Assembly: GCF_010119205.1 (NCBI RefSeq)
Contig: NZ_WRXM01000006.1
Coordinates: 1-64,000, forward strand
DNA length: 64,000 bases
DNA from: Haloarcula limicola
GTDB lineage: Archaea > Halobacteriota > Halobacteria > Halobacteriales > Haloarculaceae
Direction: 5' to 3'
Positions 35,275-44,400 of this stretch are shown one piece after another. The stretch's first letter is position 1; every line of letters begins with the position of its first letter. Both the position numbers and the translations under genes were made by a program. Under the pieces are notes generated by a model. It was not told where the DNA came from, made no database searches, and saw only the letters and a program-made list of their open reading frames with translations.

Positions 35275-37401
35275 ATGCCTCGAATGCGTGAAGACGAGCT
35301 CTACTCGGTACTTCAAGCTGTGGATGACGGTGTCCAGACTATTCACATCTCGGGGCAACCGGGTGTCGGGAAGAGTACGTTTCTGGAAGACTTGGAAAAT
35401 GAACTCTCAGAGTGGTATCGAACCCGAGTACTCTACGTCCGTGAAGGCAACACCCCTACGACACTCTCTCAAGATCTCCTCTACGAAGCCCGAGACGCAG
35501 TCTGGACTCTCAGTGCGCTTATTAACAAAGCGACTGGAGTGAGCGGAGGACTCAGTCCTGTGAGTGGTGGAGTCTCCACCGATGACCGCGCACGCCATCT
35601 CCGAAAGTTAGCCAGTCTCTCGGAGTCCGTCAACGGATACAAACGGCTCATATTCTTCGTTGACGACGTACACAAACTCGACGAACCAGATGTCACGCGG
35701 GATTTCCTCCGTGAACTATCTTCCACTCTCGGAGAGAATGTCCATCTCATCACGGCAGGACGCCTGTCATTCGATGACGCGGACTACATCGCTCATCTGG
35801 AAACATTCTCACGCGAGGAGACTGCGAACTATCTCCAAGAGGAGTACCCAGACGTCGACGACGAAACAATAGACGGCGTCTACGAGAAGTTGGACGGCCA
35901 TCCCTATTATCTCGGTCTACTCAGAGAGGCCGCAGGTGACGACAGTACATTCGAGATTCCTCAAGAGGACACACGGGACTTCATCGAGAGAGCGTACCTG
36001 GACTCGATGTCGGAGGCCGAGGAGGAGTTCATTCGGAAGACCGCAGGACTTGCTGAGTTGGACGAAGACATCTGTTCGGCAGTATTGGATGACGTGAGTC
36101 GTACACAGGCACGGCGCACTCTTGACTCTCTGAGCACCAAAGCGGTCGTTCAGGAACTAGGTCGCTCAGAAGATACCGGAGATAGATTGTTCAAAGTCCA
36201 CGACCTATTCCAAGAATTCCTCTACGAGCAACTCGATAACCCAGAAAAGCTCCACCAAGCAGCATTCCAATACTACGCAGAGAGGCTCTACGAGGAGGTT
36301 GACGGAAGTGAAGCACCCATGCTGGAGGGATTCGTGTACGGATTGCTTGGGAATGCCCACTTGCAAGAGATCTACGACGGAGATCCGGAGGTCGAACAAC
36401 TTCGTGAGGAAGTCGACCTGTTGGAGTTTGAGCCTCACGAACGCCTCCAGTTCATGTTCGGGTACGCTCCATACGCACCGACACCTGAGGACCAATCCGC
36501 TACACTGCTCGCTCTGGAGTTAGATGACTATACGGAATGGATTCGTAGCCTTGAACCAGAAGATGGCGGGGAAGAGCTAAAATTTGAGTTCGTCGGAGTG
36601 CTGTTCGATTTGATGCGGGCCACAGTCCGACCCAATACCGATGTCGAATTCGAGGATTCGTCTGTGGAGATATATGAGTCCACGTTACAGCGGGTCGAGA
36701 ACTTCGAGTTCGTCGCGTTCTTCGATGAAGATGAGCAAGACACGGCTCAGATTATCCCAGACATGCTCCTCCTATGTGTACACGTCTCCGCCCACCGAGA
36801 CCTTGAGGAGGACGAACGAGATGGTGAGCATCTATCTGCAGCCTATGACGTACTTGAGAAGTATGGGTTGAACCAAGTTGCAGTCGAGGGAGTGGTTGAC
36901 AACTGCCAAGAATTGGCTGAGGAGTACGATGCAGGCGAACAGGCGGAGGAGATGATTGAGAGTCAGATGGATGAGTTCTTAGGACAGTTTGATCAGGACG
37001 ACACAACTCGGAACACCCTCATCCGAATACAGTCAGATCTCTACAGCGAGATGATAGAGGTTGCTAACTCGGCCTTCGCTGCGATGATCTCAGAGTCAGA
37101 CCGACTGCTGGATTTCATCCACAAGTGCGGCGACAGTCTGGAACAAGCAGATAACCCATTCTTCGTTGCTGCATGGTACTCATTTGCTGCACACATTTAT
37201 CGGATGTTTGCCCCGAATTCGGACGCCGCAAAGGAACTAGAAGAAGCCGCTAAGCACTATGCAGAAGTTCGTAAGGAGTACGAGGAGGAGCTCGATAACC
37301 CAATTTACGACATAGAGGATTTCGAGGTGCATGACGTAGATTTCCCGGATTTAGTGAACGAAATCGCCGAAAGCGATGGAGACCACCAGTTGACGGAATA
37401 A
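35275..37401 (+). CDS. STAND-type NTPase with helical-repeat C-terminus
   Basis: The 708-residue protein starts with an AAA/STAND-type NTPase: Walker A GQPGVGKSTF (about residues 26-35), Walker B RLIFFVDDVHKL (about 124-135) and a winged-helix-like region after residue 235 (TAGLAELDEDICSAVLDD). Residues from about 310 onward are acidic and helical, as in TPR-like arrays. STAND proteins are signal-sensing switches, and many in prokaryotes detect phage proteins and trigger cell suicide. No nuclease, TIR or protease effector domain is visible at either end. It is a single gene. A defence role is inference from architecture and the surrounding accessory DNA. Confidence 0.7.
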   Translation: MPRMREDELYSVLQAVDDGVQTIHISGQPGVGKSTFLEDLENELSEWYRTRVLYVREGNTPTTLSQDLLYEARDAVWTLSALINKATGVSGGLSPVSGGVSTDDRARHLRKLASLSESVNGYKRLIFFVDDVHKLDEPDVTRDFLRELSSTLGENVHLITAGRLSFDDADYIAHLETFSREETANYLQEEYPDVDDETIDGVYEKLDGHPYYLGLLREAAGDDSTFEIPQEDTRDFIERAYLDSMSEAEEEFIRKTAGLAELDEDICSAVLDDVSRTQARRTLDSLSTKAVVQELGRSEDTGDRLFKVHDLFQEFLYEQLDNPEKLHQAAFQYYAERLYEEVDGSEAPMLEGFVYGLLGNAHLQEIYDGDPEVEQLREEVDLLEFEPHERLQFMFGYAPYAPTPEDQSATLLALELDDYTEWIRSLEPEDGGEELKFEFVGVLFDLMRATVRPNTDVEFEDSSVEIYESTLQRVENFEFVAFFDEDEQDTAQIIPDMLLLCVHVSAHRDLEEDERDGEHLSAAYDVLEKYGLNQVAVEGVVDNCQELAEEYDAGEQAEEMIESQMDEFLGQFDQDDTTRNTLIRIQSDLYSEMIEVANSAFAAMISESDRLLDFIHKCGDSLEQADNPFFVAAWYSFAAHIYRMFAPNSDAAKELEEAAKHYAEVRKEYEEELDNPIYDIEDFEVHDVDFPDLVNEIAESDGDHQLTE

Positions 37402-37530
37402 ATTGAGGACCACCAACATCCTGACGGATTCAAAAAGGGCGAGACCGCCTCGGCCGGCCCCTGACCCCACAGCACTGCAGGGTTGAGGGCTTTTCTTGTT
37501 GTAGGTGGTCTACCGCTCCCCAGTAGCCCA

Positions 37531-38040
37531 TTAGTGACCGGTCAAACGCAGATCTTCAATGAATTGGAAGCCGTTCACGAAAGTCACCGAATCACCGTAG
37601 CCCTCGCTCGCGAGCACGGTTTCGGCCCCCTCGCCGGCCGCGATATCCGTCGTGTAGATGTAGACCTCAGTCGCGGTCCCCGCACTGAGATGCTGGGCAG
37701 CCAGGGCGGCGAGGGCGGCGTCGGCACGCTCTACCTCGTCGGCGGGCCGGTCGTCGGCGTTCGCGATGTACCGCTGGACACCGTCCATCACCCGCGAGAC
37801 GACAGGCTCGGAGAACTCGAGCGGCGCCGCAACCGTCGCCCAGTCCTCGTCGATCGCGGCGTCAACGGGCGGCGCCTCGACGTCGGGATCGTCGATGGTC
37901 AGCTCCTGGTACACTTGTTCAGGGAGGACGAAGGTGATGACGTTCCGGCGAGCGAACCGGCGAACAGCCTGGTACCGGCTGTTCGAGGGCTACCCCATCG
38001 CGACGAACAGGCCGGTGTCGGAGATGTGGAGCGCGCTCAC
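37531..38040 (-). pseudogene. PIN-domain toxin gene broken by an internal stop
   Basis: Reading from GTG at 38040 gives a start SALHISDTGLFVAMG, then a TAG at 37990-37992 (codon 17), and then an open frame of about 150 codons in the same frame: FVLPEQVYQEL, ADAALAALAAQ and YTTDIAAGEGAE. These place the usual PIN-fold acidic residues (Asp in SDTG, Glu in PEQVY, Asp in ADAAL and TTDIAAG). PIN toxins cleave RNA. The GTG overlaps the TGA of the winged-helix gene, the classic coupling of a toxin to its partner. One base change (CAG to TAG) would explain the break; an internal ATG at 37914 yields only a headless protein. Confidence 0.7.
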
Positions 38041-38636
38041 GCGTCGTCAGCGGTGCCGCCGTCGCCGACGTTCACCTCATCCAGAGATGCCCCTGCCACC
38101 TCGATGTCGTAGTGCTCGTGGACGACAGGCCTGAGCGCCTGCAAGATCATCTCCGCAGCCAGCGGCGAGACGTCCAGATCCTCCGCCATCAGCCGGTGGG
38201 TCACCTCGCCGCGTTCACGGGCGACCGCGTAGGTGAGTGCCGTCGCGAGCCCGGCGACGCCGTGGCGGTCGATGTACGTGTCGATGTCGGCGTCCGTCTC
38301 GTGGCGGCCAACGGCGTCGATCAGCGCCGGCGTAATCGTGTACTCGCGGTCGCCGGTGGCCGTCGTCACGGTCAGGTCAATCTGGTGGGCGGCGTACCGC
38401 CGAGGCTGCTCGTCCTGCGTCACTTCGACGACGCCGGCGTCAACGAGCCGGTTCACGTAGCTATAGGCGGTCCCTTGGGCGAGTTCGAGGTAGTCCATCA
38501 CGTCTTGGACAGTCGCTTCCCCCTCCCGGGCAAGATACGCGTACAACTGGGCCAGCTGTGGTTCCTCCAGCAAGTCCGCAACCGAGAGGAAATCTCGGAC
38601 GATGTCGCCGTCAGCGCGATTTGAGGTGCGTGACAC
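38037..38636 (-). CDS. Winged-helix protein upstream of the PIN pseudogene (antitoxin candidate)
   Basis: The 199-residue protein has an N-terminal winged helix: LLEEPQLAQLYAYLAREGEA, VQDVMDYLELAQGTAYSYVNRLVDAG. The middle and C-terminal parts are acidic and partly helical. It starts with GTG at 38636; in-frame sequence further upstream is a shadow. Its TGA overlaps the GTG of the PIN pseudogene, which suggests it was the antitoxin or regulator of that pair. With the toxin broken it may now be an orphan. A near-palindromic TTACTGTTTCACTGTAA lies about 25 bases before the start and could be its autoregulatory site. Confidence 0.75.
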   Translation of the reverse strand: MSRTSNRADGDIVRDFLSVADLLEEPQLAQLYAYLAREGEATVQDVMDYLELAQGTAYSYVNRLVDAGVVEVTQDEQPRRYAAHQIDLTVTTATGDREYTITPALIDAVGRHETDADIDTYIDRHGVAGLATALTYAVARERGEVTHRLMAEDLDVSPLAAEMILQALRPVVHEHYDIEVAGASLDEVNVGDGGTADDA

Positions 38637-38685
38637 GGGTCGATCTTGATTACAGATTACAGTGAAACAGTAAAGAGTGTTTGGG

Positions 38686-38829
38686 TCACTCCGCGGGCGT
38701 TGTGATGAGGTGTTCCTCAAGGTCGCGCGTCCAGTACGTCGCCAAGCTACCTGGGTTACACCGCTCGCACAGCCGTAACTGGCTTTTGAGATGTGCAACA
38801 GGTGGGACCGCGCGCAACGGCGTGAGCAC
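38686..38829 (-). CDS. Possible 47-aa mini-protein
   Basis: From GTG at 38829 a frame reads LTPLRAVPPVAHLKSQLRL, then CERCNPGS, and ends LEEHLITTPAE. The C-terminal half has the composition of a true protein, with one CxxC. It lies 50 bases upstream of the winged-helix gene on the same strand. The start is uncertain because the GC-rich upstream sequence stays open in frame. Confidence 0.35.
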   Translation of the reverse strand: MLTPLRAVPPVAHLKSQLRLCERCNPGSLATYWTRDLEEHLITTPAE

Positions 38830-39258
38830 GGTGGACCGCCGCGAGGCGCGCGTTGCGCCGAGCGCAGCGCTCCGTCGTCCTCGTGAGCGTCAGCGAACAA
38901 GGGCTCGGAAGACGAACAGAGTGAGTCTTCCGGTGGCGCCGCGCGCTGTCGAAAACACCAGCTATACAGTTCTCACTGCCCCACCGGCTGGCCCACGTGG
39001 ATATCCCACCAGAGGCCCAATCGCTCTGGATACCCGGCCCGACTGACCCACGTTGACGCCGTCTGTGGATTTAGCCCCAATCCGTGGCGTGGTTGGCTCG
39101 TCGCCGTCCCGTGGTGCCGGTGGGCGGCGACGAGGCCGCGTGCACGAGGTAGCTCTGCACCGCCCGGACGGCCCACCTCGACGGAGGAGCCGCCGACCGA
39201 ATCGGGGTTAGTCGGCCAGCGTCACCTCGACGGCTTTGTTCATGTCCATCCGGTTGAC
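38830..39258. other. GC-rich stretch without a convincing gene
   Basis: Frames here are open only because of high GC content. A short peptide frame (MDMNKAVEVTLAD, minus strand, around 39205-39246) lies just after the OB-fold gene and may be the start of a lost downstream gene. Nothing else is supported. Confidence 0.4.
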
Positions 39259-40254
39259 CTACGCATGAGTGTCTGATTCCACGTCCCACGGAGCCAGCCG
39301 GGGACTCTCACCGGCACACCCGAACGAGGCGCGACAGTCGCCGGTCGGGGCGGGACCGTCGCCGCGTTCGAGGATGCACATGGTCGTCTTGCTCGTCACG
39401 GCCAGCGTCTTCAGCCCGTTGTACTCGCCGGGCTTGCCCCCACAGAGACGCACCCGGTCGCCTTCGTGAAGGGTTCGAACCATCGCGCCGCCGTGAACGG
39501 ATTTCACCCAGACCGTCACCTTCGCCGTGTCGCCGTTGTCATCCTCGACGTAGGCGACCTGATACTGATTCGGCGCGGCGGGGTCGTCGATAAGATGCGT
39601 GACCGTCCCCTCGATGGTGGCTTCGTAGCCATGGGGGTTCATGTCTGCAACGGGCACCGGTGCGTTCATCCCGGCACGGGCGGCCGTGAGCGCACCGAAG
39701 ACGCCGTCGAAGCGTGAGTCGGTGTCGGTCGTGTGAGTTGCGACGAGGCGGCTTGCTGCGGCGTGGCTGATGCCAGTCTGGTCGCTGACGGTGGTAGCGT
39801 CTCGATTCACGTCGGCCAGCGCGTCGGCGTCCATCTCAGCGCGGGGGTCTGGCTCTGCCTCGAAGGTTTCCGGTCGCTCTTGCTCGCTGGTGGTGAGCTG
39901 GCGGGCCGAGGTTTCGCGGTCGATCTCGTCGTGAGCATCGCGGGCCTGCTTGGAGTGCCGGGCCTGCTCGGCTTGCTCGCCGTGGCGTTGTTCCTGAGCG
40001 GCCAGCGTTTCGCCGTGGCGGCGATCCGGCGCGACATCGGTCGAACGGGTCCAGTCGTAGTCGTTCTGGCGAGCGTAGTAGTTGCCCCGCGAGTCACTGC
40101 CGCGATTGGGCCGGTAGTCGAGTTCGTCGCCGTTCGCCGTCTCGGCGACTGCTTCGAGGAGTTGCTCGGGGCCGCCGTCGACGTGGGCACCGAGTTGCAG
40201 CTGCTGGTCAATATCGGACGATGCTTTCTTACTGCCGGAGTCGTTAGCGTACAT
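39259..40254 (-). CDS. OB-fold single-stranded-DNA-binding-like protein
   Basis: The 331-residue protein has a charged, Gln/Arg/Glu-rich N-terminal half that is probably disordered or coiled (AAQEQRHGEQAEQARHSKQA), a short helical segment with VSDQTGISHAAASRL, and then an OB fold of about 100 residues: ATIEGTVTHLIDD, YQVAYVEDDNGDTAKVTVWV, VRTLHEGDRVRLCGGKPGEY. This is the RPA/ssDNA-binding type of OB fold. Similar proteins are common on haloarchaeal plasmids and integrated elements. The start at MYANDSGSK was chosen over an in-frame codon nine residues upstream. Two Cys near the end (GDCRASFGCAG) might bind metal. Confidence 0.75.
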   Translation of the reverse strand: MYANDSGSKKASSDIDQQLQLGAHVDGGPEQLLEAVAETANGDELDYRPNRGSDSRGNYYARQNDYDWTRSTDVAPDRRHGETLAAQEQRHGEQAEQARHSKQARDAHDEIDRETSARQLTTSEQERPETFEAEPDPRAEMDADALADVNRDATTVSDQTGISHAAASRLVATHTTDTDSRFDGVFGALTAARAGMNAPVPVADMNPHGYEATIEGTVTHLIDDPAAPNQYQVAYVEDDNGDTAKVTVWVKSVHGGAMVRTLHEGDRVRLCGGKPGEYNGLKTLAVTSKTTMCILERGDGPAPTGDCRASFGCAGESPRLAPWDVESDTHA

Positions 40255-40591
40255 TGTCTTCTTGCGCCTACGGGAAGACACTTATCGGGTGTTCCAGCAC
40301 CCGATTTCCTGCGGCGTGAAACGGCCTTCGTGAGCGCCGCGTGTCGTGCCTTTCCGTACATAAGGCCACGGGTGCATGGTACTTAAAACCAACGACCGAA
40401 GTAGGTTGCTTCAAGTGGAATAGAATAACGATAGAGTGGCCCAGAAGGCGTATTTCTGATTTCGAATTTTTGCGAGATTAGTATATAAATGCGAGTTGAT
40501 GGGATACCCTCGACGGCGGGGGACATCTTGTGCGGTTGCGGTGTCGTGAGCATCCCGTGGGGCCGCCCGAGTGCCGGATGGGTGAAAGCCC

Positions 40592-40612
40592 GGCACGGCC
40601 CTAGGCCGTGCC
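40592..40612. repeat. 9-bp stem, 3-base loop hairpin
   Basis: GGCACGGCC (40592-40600), loop CTA, and GGCCGTGCC (40604-40612) pair perfectly. It lies 85 bases before the larger structured element and may belong to the same unit. Confidence 0.6.
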
Positions 40613-40695
40613 CGGAACACAGTGAGCGAAGCGAACGTCCTCGTTCCGGCGAGGGAGGGCGGCCCAAGGGTTCTGCTGTTGTGGTCGGGTGGGAC

Positions 40696-40799
40696 TGAAA
40701 GGGGCACGGCGCTGGCGCTCGTGTAGTCGTGTCAGCGACCCCTCTCCGAGCGTAGCGAGGAGATGTCGCTGAGCGACCGCCAGCGTCGTGGGGCTTTCA
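40696..40799. ncRNA. Candidate structured RNA with nested stems
   Basis: Four helices nest within about 104 bases. TGAAAG (40696-40701) pairs with CTTTCA (40794-40799). After a symmetric GGG/GGG internal loop, 40705-40717 pairs with 40778-40790 over 13 base pairs with one G-T. TCAGCGAC (40732-40739) pairs with GTCGCTGA (40765-40772), and an apical hairpin forms around CTCCGAGC and GCGAGGAG. Strand cannot be fixed because the helices fold on both. GACTGAAAGGGGC and GGGGCTTTCAA ends recur, as I recall, in other haloarchaeal genomes, so this may be a dispersed element. Function unknown. Confidence 0.5.
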
Positions 40800-41425
40800 A
40801 GGAATGCTGGTTCCTCACCGTCACCGCTGCCGACAATACGAGCGTAGTGAATTCGGTTCGCTATCTCTGACAGATTTCAGCGGTACGCGTGTTAGCGCCG
40901 TCAATTATCACGGGGATCGCGCTGCTCGTTTTTCGTCGAGTAATCTCTATCGATCTGTAGCGATTTGGATTTCCAAAGCAGAATCTAGATAGAGCCCCGT
41001 CGCTTTTCTTGTCCAGAAATTTGGTACACGCTCAGAGACGGTTTCTCGTGCTCGCATCACCATTGGTGCACCAATCGAAACTACCGTTCCCGGCATCTAT
41101 CCATTTCTCACAGCCGCCCAGCGGCGGCTGCTGCCGCTGCATTCGATAACACGGGGAACCACATATCCAGCCAGTCCGTCAGTCCCACACCGCTTACACA
41201 CCAGTCTTTCAGCGCTTGCTCCTAGCCGCCAGCCCCTCGCTGTCATTCACCGAAAGTCCGGTGTCACTAGGCTGGTATCCAATCTCGAGACCAGAGGTGC
41301 TCGAGCGCCCCGAAGCCGTGAGGATGTTAACAAACGTAAATATCTTAGCTAGATAACCTGATTCCGACCACTTCCGATCATCATTCGCCGGAGGATATTT
41401 ATCGCAAACATGATGATAATACCGA

Positions 41426-44400
41426 GTGGACGAGATCGCCGATCAAAGATACCGGACCTGGTTCGAACAGCGATTCAAAGATACACTTGATGACCTTACG
41501 GACGCCGCTGATCCGGGTAATGATAGGAACCTCCAAGACGAGTTCGACAAATCCCTCACGAGCCATGGGAACAGCGAGGAGAAAATCGCCCGCAGCCATG
41601 AGGGACGTGAACTCATCGAACTAATTCAGAACGCTCGTGACGCGATCGAATTAGACGGAGCTGGCCAGGTATACGTCGGTATTCTGGATGATGGAATCCT
41701 CGTCGCGAACACTGGGGAGGCGTTCGATCTCTTCGAACGCAGTACGGAGCGGGCAGTGAAGATGATCGGGGAGTCGAACAAGACAGTAGAGGGTGAGAGT
41801 GGCGTGGATCTCGAGTCAGATTCAATCGGGCATATCGGTGTTGGCCTCAAGTCGACTGTTGCGGTCGGTGATGATTTCGAGGTGTGGTCGAAGCGAACAC
41901 CGGATGCATCACCCCTTCGAGTTCGGTATAGTCGTGCCTACATCACTGCAGCAGTCCTCGGCGTGTTCGGGAACACATTTCCTTCGGACCTCGACATCAC
42001 CACAGGGTCAGTCGGCCCGTTCGCAGACCGATCGGATGAGTTGTTTACACCAGCTGAGGCTTTTCAAACCGAGAACCAACGCCCCCTCGATGATCTCGGG
42101 AAGGTGCCACAGTTCTGGTTTCCCTGGCCGCTCGACCCCAACAAGCCGGGGCCGTCAAATCCGACGCTGTCGAAACGAGCGAAAGACCTACTCACGGATC
42201 CAAGCGAGTCGTTCAGCGGGTTCGAGACCACCCCCTCCGAGCCGTTCACTACGGCTGTATTTATCGAGTACCGGGATGAGAATTGGCGGGCACTACTTGA
42301 GGAGTTTGAAATCCCAACACCGATTGACACCCCGGAGACACCGGCCACTCGGGCAGATGAGCTCTGGGCGAGGCTTTCCTATTACGGGGATCAGGCCGCC
42401 GGATTCGACCCGGAGACGCTGATCAACCTGGGCAAAATCGATAACTTGTATATCGAGCGGCTCTCGGCTGGAGAGACTGTCGAGGCCGAACACTGGGAGC
42501 GAACTTCGAAGGAGCCCCCACATTCCCTTCCGGTAGAGAAAGTCTCCCATCGTTGCTTCGACGTGACGATATCGGATAACCAGGGTGACAAGCAGACACT
42601 CCATTACGACAGTTTCGAAGCAGAATGGGAGGAAGCAGACGCCACACGACCACGTGTCATCGTTGAGCAGCCGAGGGCCGATGCAGAGGGTATGGCACGG
42701 TCGAGTTATCCACTGCACCTCTACTATCCGATTTCCTCGACAGTCGGTTCGCTCCCGGTCAGTGTCCATGGCCGATTTCGCGTAACGACCGAGCGAAAGG
42801 ACCTGAGTCGAAGTGAGGCCCAACACAACTTGGACGTCCTGGGGGATGCGGTCAGACTGCTTGGTCACGTTGGAGGCGGGGCCGCAACGTTAGCGAACCA
42901 TCCAGAGACCGCATCCCATTGGAATCGATATCCGTGGCTCTTGCTGCCAACAAGCAATGACGCATCGGCGAGCAGCGGAGCCGAGCCAAAGGACACACCT
43001 GAGTTGCTTGACTGGTTTCGAAGTCGGATCGTCGAGGAACTCACACAGGTGGATGCGATAGCTACCCGATCCGAGACAGTATCGGTAACAGAGGCTATTC
43101 TCTATCCGACGACGACCTCACTCGCCGCACTCGCCGCGAGCACTGAAATCCTCAAGGAACCAGCTCCGCTCGAAGAAGGACCAGCGCTTCCGGTGTCAGG
43201 CACGCTCCGGGCAGCGCACGATCGGTTTACTGACACTGACGGAAATCCAGTCGACACTGATCGACTCAAAGAATTCATCGGCCGTGACCGGTCAGAGGCG
43301 ACGTTGCGGGCTTGGACGACGTGGTTGAACGGTGCCCTGACAAGGTCACCGGGAGACACCAAGGGCGGCTCCGAAACAGTGTGGACCGTCAACCAAACAC
43401 ACGGACGAGAACTGTTCCGGGGGCTCGTCGAGCTCATCGATGCCTCAGTTACAGCGATAGATACTGATATGAAGGCCCTATTAGAGAAAGACTGGCTCAC
43501 GGATGAAGAGGACGGACTCACCGGCGTTCATATCCTCCCATGTCAACGGACCAGAGACGATGAGAAACTCGACTTAGTCCCGATCAGGCCTGCACCTACG
43601 GGGAACCTCGACCGAGGGGAACAAGCTGCTAGGACGGTTTTCTGGGGTCTCGACCCTGAAGATCTTTCGGTACAGTACCCACCCAAACACGGCACGTTCG
43701 ATGTGTTCTTTCTCGATCGGATGGTTGAGGGAGGGACGACTACAGACGTACTTGAAGCAGCGGGTGGAAAGGCGCGAACGTGGGGCGTGCGTAAATACAA
43801 CGATTTCCCAGACCTGTTCGAGGCGTTCCTGCAGACGTTCAAACCGGTTGACCGTAATCTCGGTTTCGATAGCCTCGCCGGCTTGAGCCAGTACATGCCA
43901 GAGATTGCAACTGGGTCGACATCCTTGAGTCAGACCGAGCTGTCGATCGCTGGGCGAAAGACGTTCCTGGATGCGGCATCGGATTCGAATGCGCGACACC
44001 GTTTACGGGTGCGACTGGCGGTGCGTCGTTCAAAGCTTGATGCGCCTGAGATTCCCAACGTACCGCTCTCGGATTTAACGCTATCACGAACTTGGCAGAG
44101 TCTCCGATACCGGGCACTCCACCCGGATGAAAAGGGTGAGTCAGACGTTGACGAAACTGAACGGGAATCTATTGAGACGGTTGATACTGATTGGGATATG
44201 AACCAGGTTCCGGACCCTGAGTCCGGTTGGGGTTCGTTCCCACTTGATACGACAGATCCCGGGGTCCAATCAAATCTTGCCAGAACGCTCTCATTGCTTG
44301 GGGTCAGTAGCATCCCGGGAGTCCGGTATCTTCCGTTACACGGGGATGCCCACCCAGAACTCAGTGGTGTCCCCGGTTGGGAGCCCGGTATGTGGGATGA

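Larger units (their letters stand above)
40255..41425. other. 1.2-kb region with structured GC-rich elements but no clear gene
   Basis: Lies between the OB-fold gene and the GHKL gene. 40485-40805 is GC-rich and full of inverted repeats, including the nested structure listed separately; 40815-41425 is AT-richer and shows nothing beyond short repeats of CGGCGG/CCGCTG near 41110-41140. The 69-codon frame at 40489-40698 follows the repeats and is not called. Confidence 0.5.

Noticed and set aside
37402-37530. Possible terminator or small gene after the STAND gene
   Set aside because: Only a short GC-rich stretch; no stem or frame stands out.
39733-40386. 217-codon plus-strand frame with hydrophobic stretches
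   Set aside because: It lies opposite the OB-fold gene, and its hydrophobic look comes from reading Glu/Gln-rich codons on the other strand.
40489-40698. 69-codon frame in the structured GC-rich region
   Set aside because: Its sequence (HSERSERPRSGEGG) comes from the repeated AGCGAAGCGAA-type bases of the structural element.
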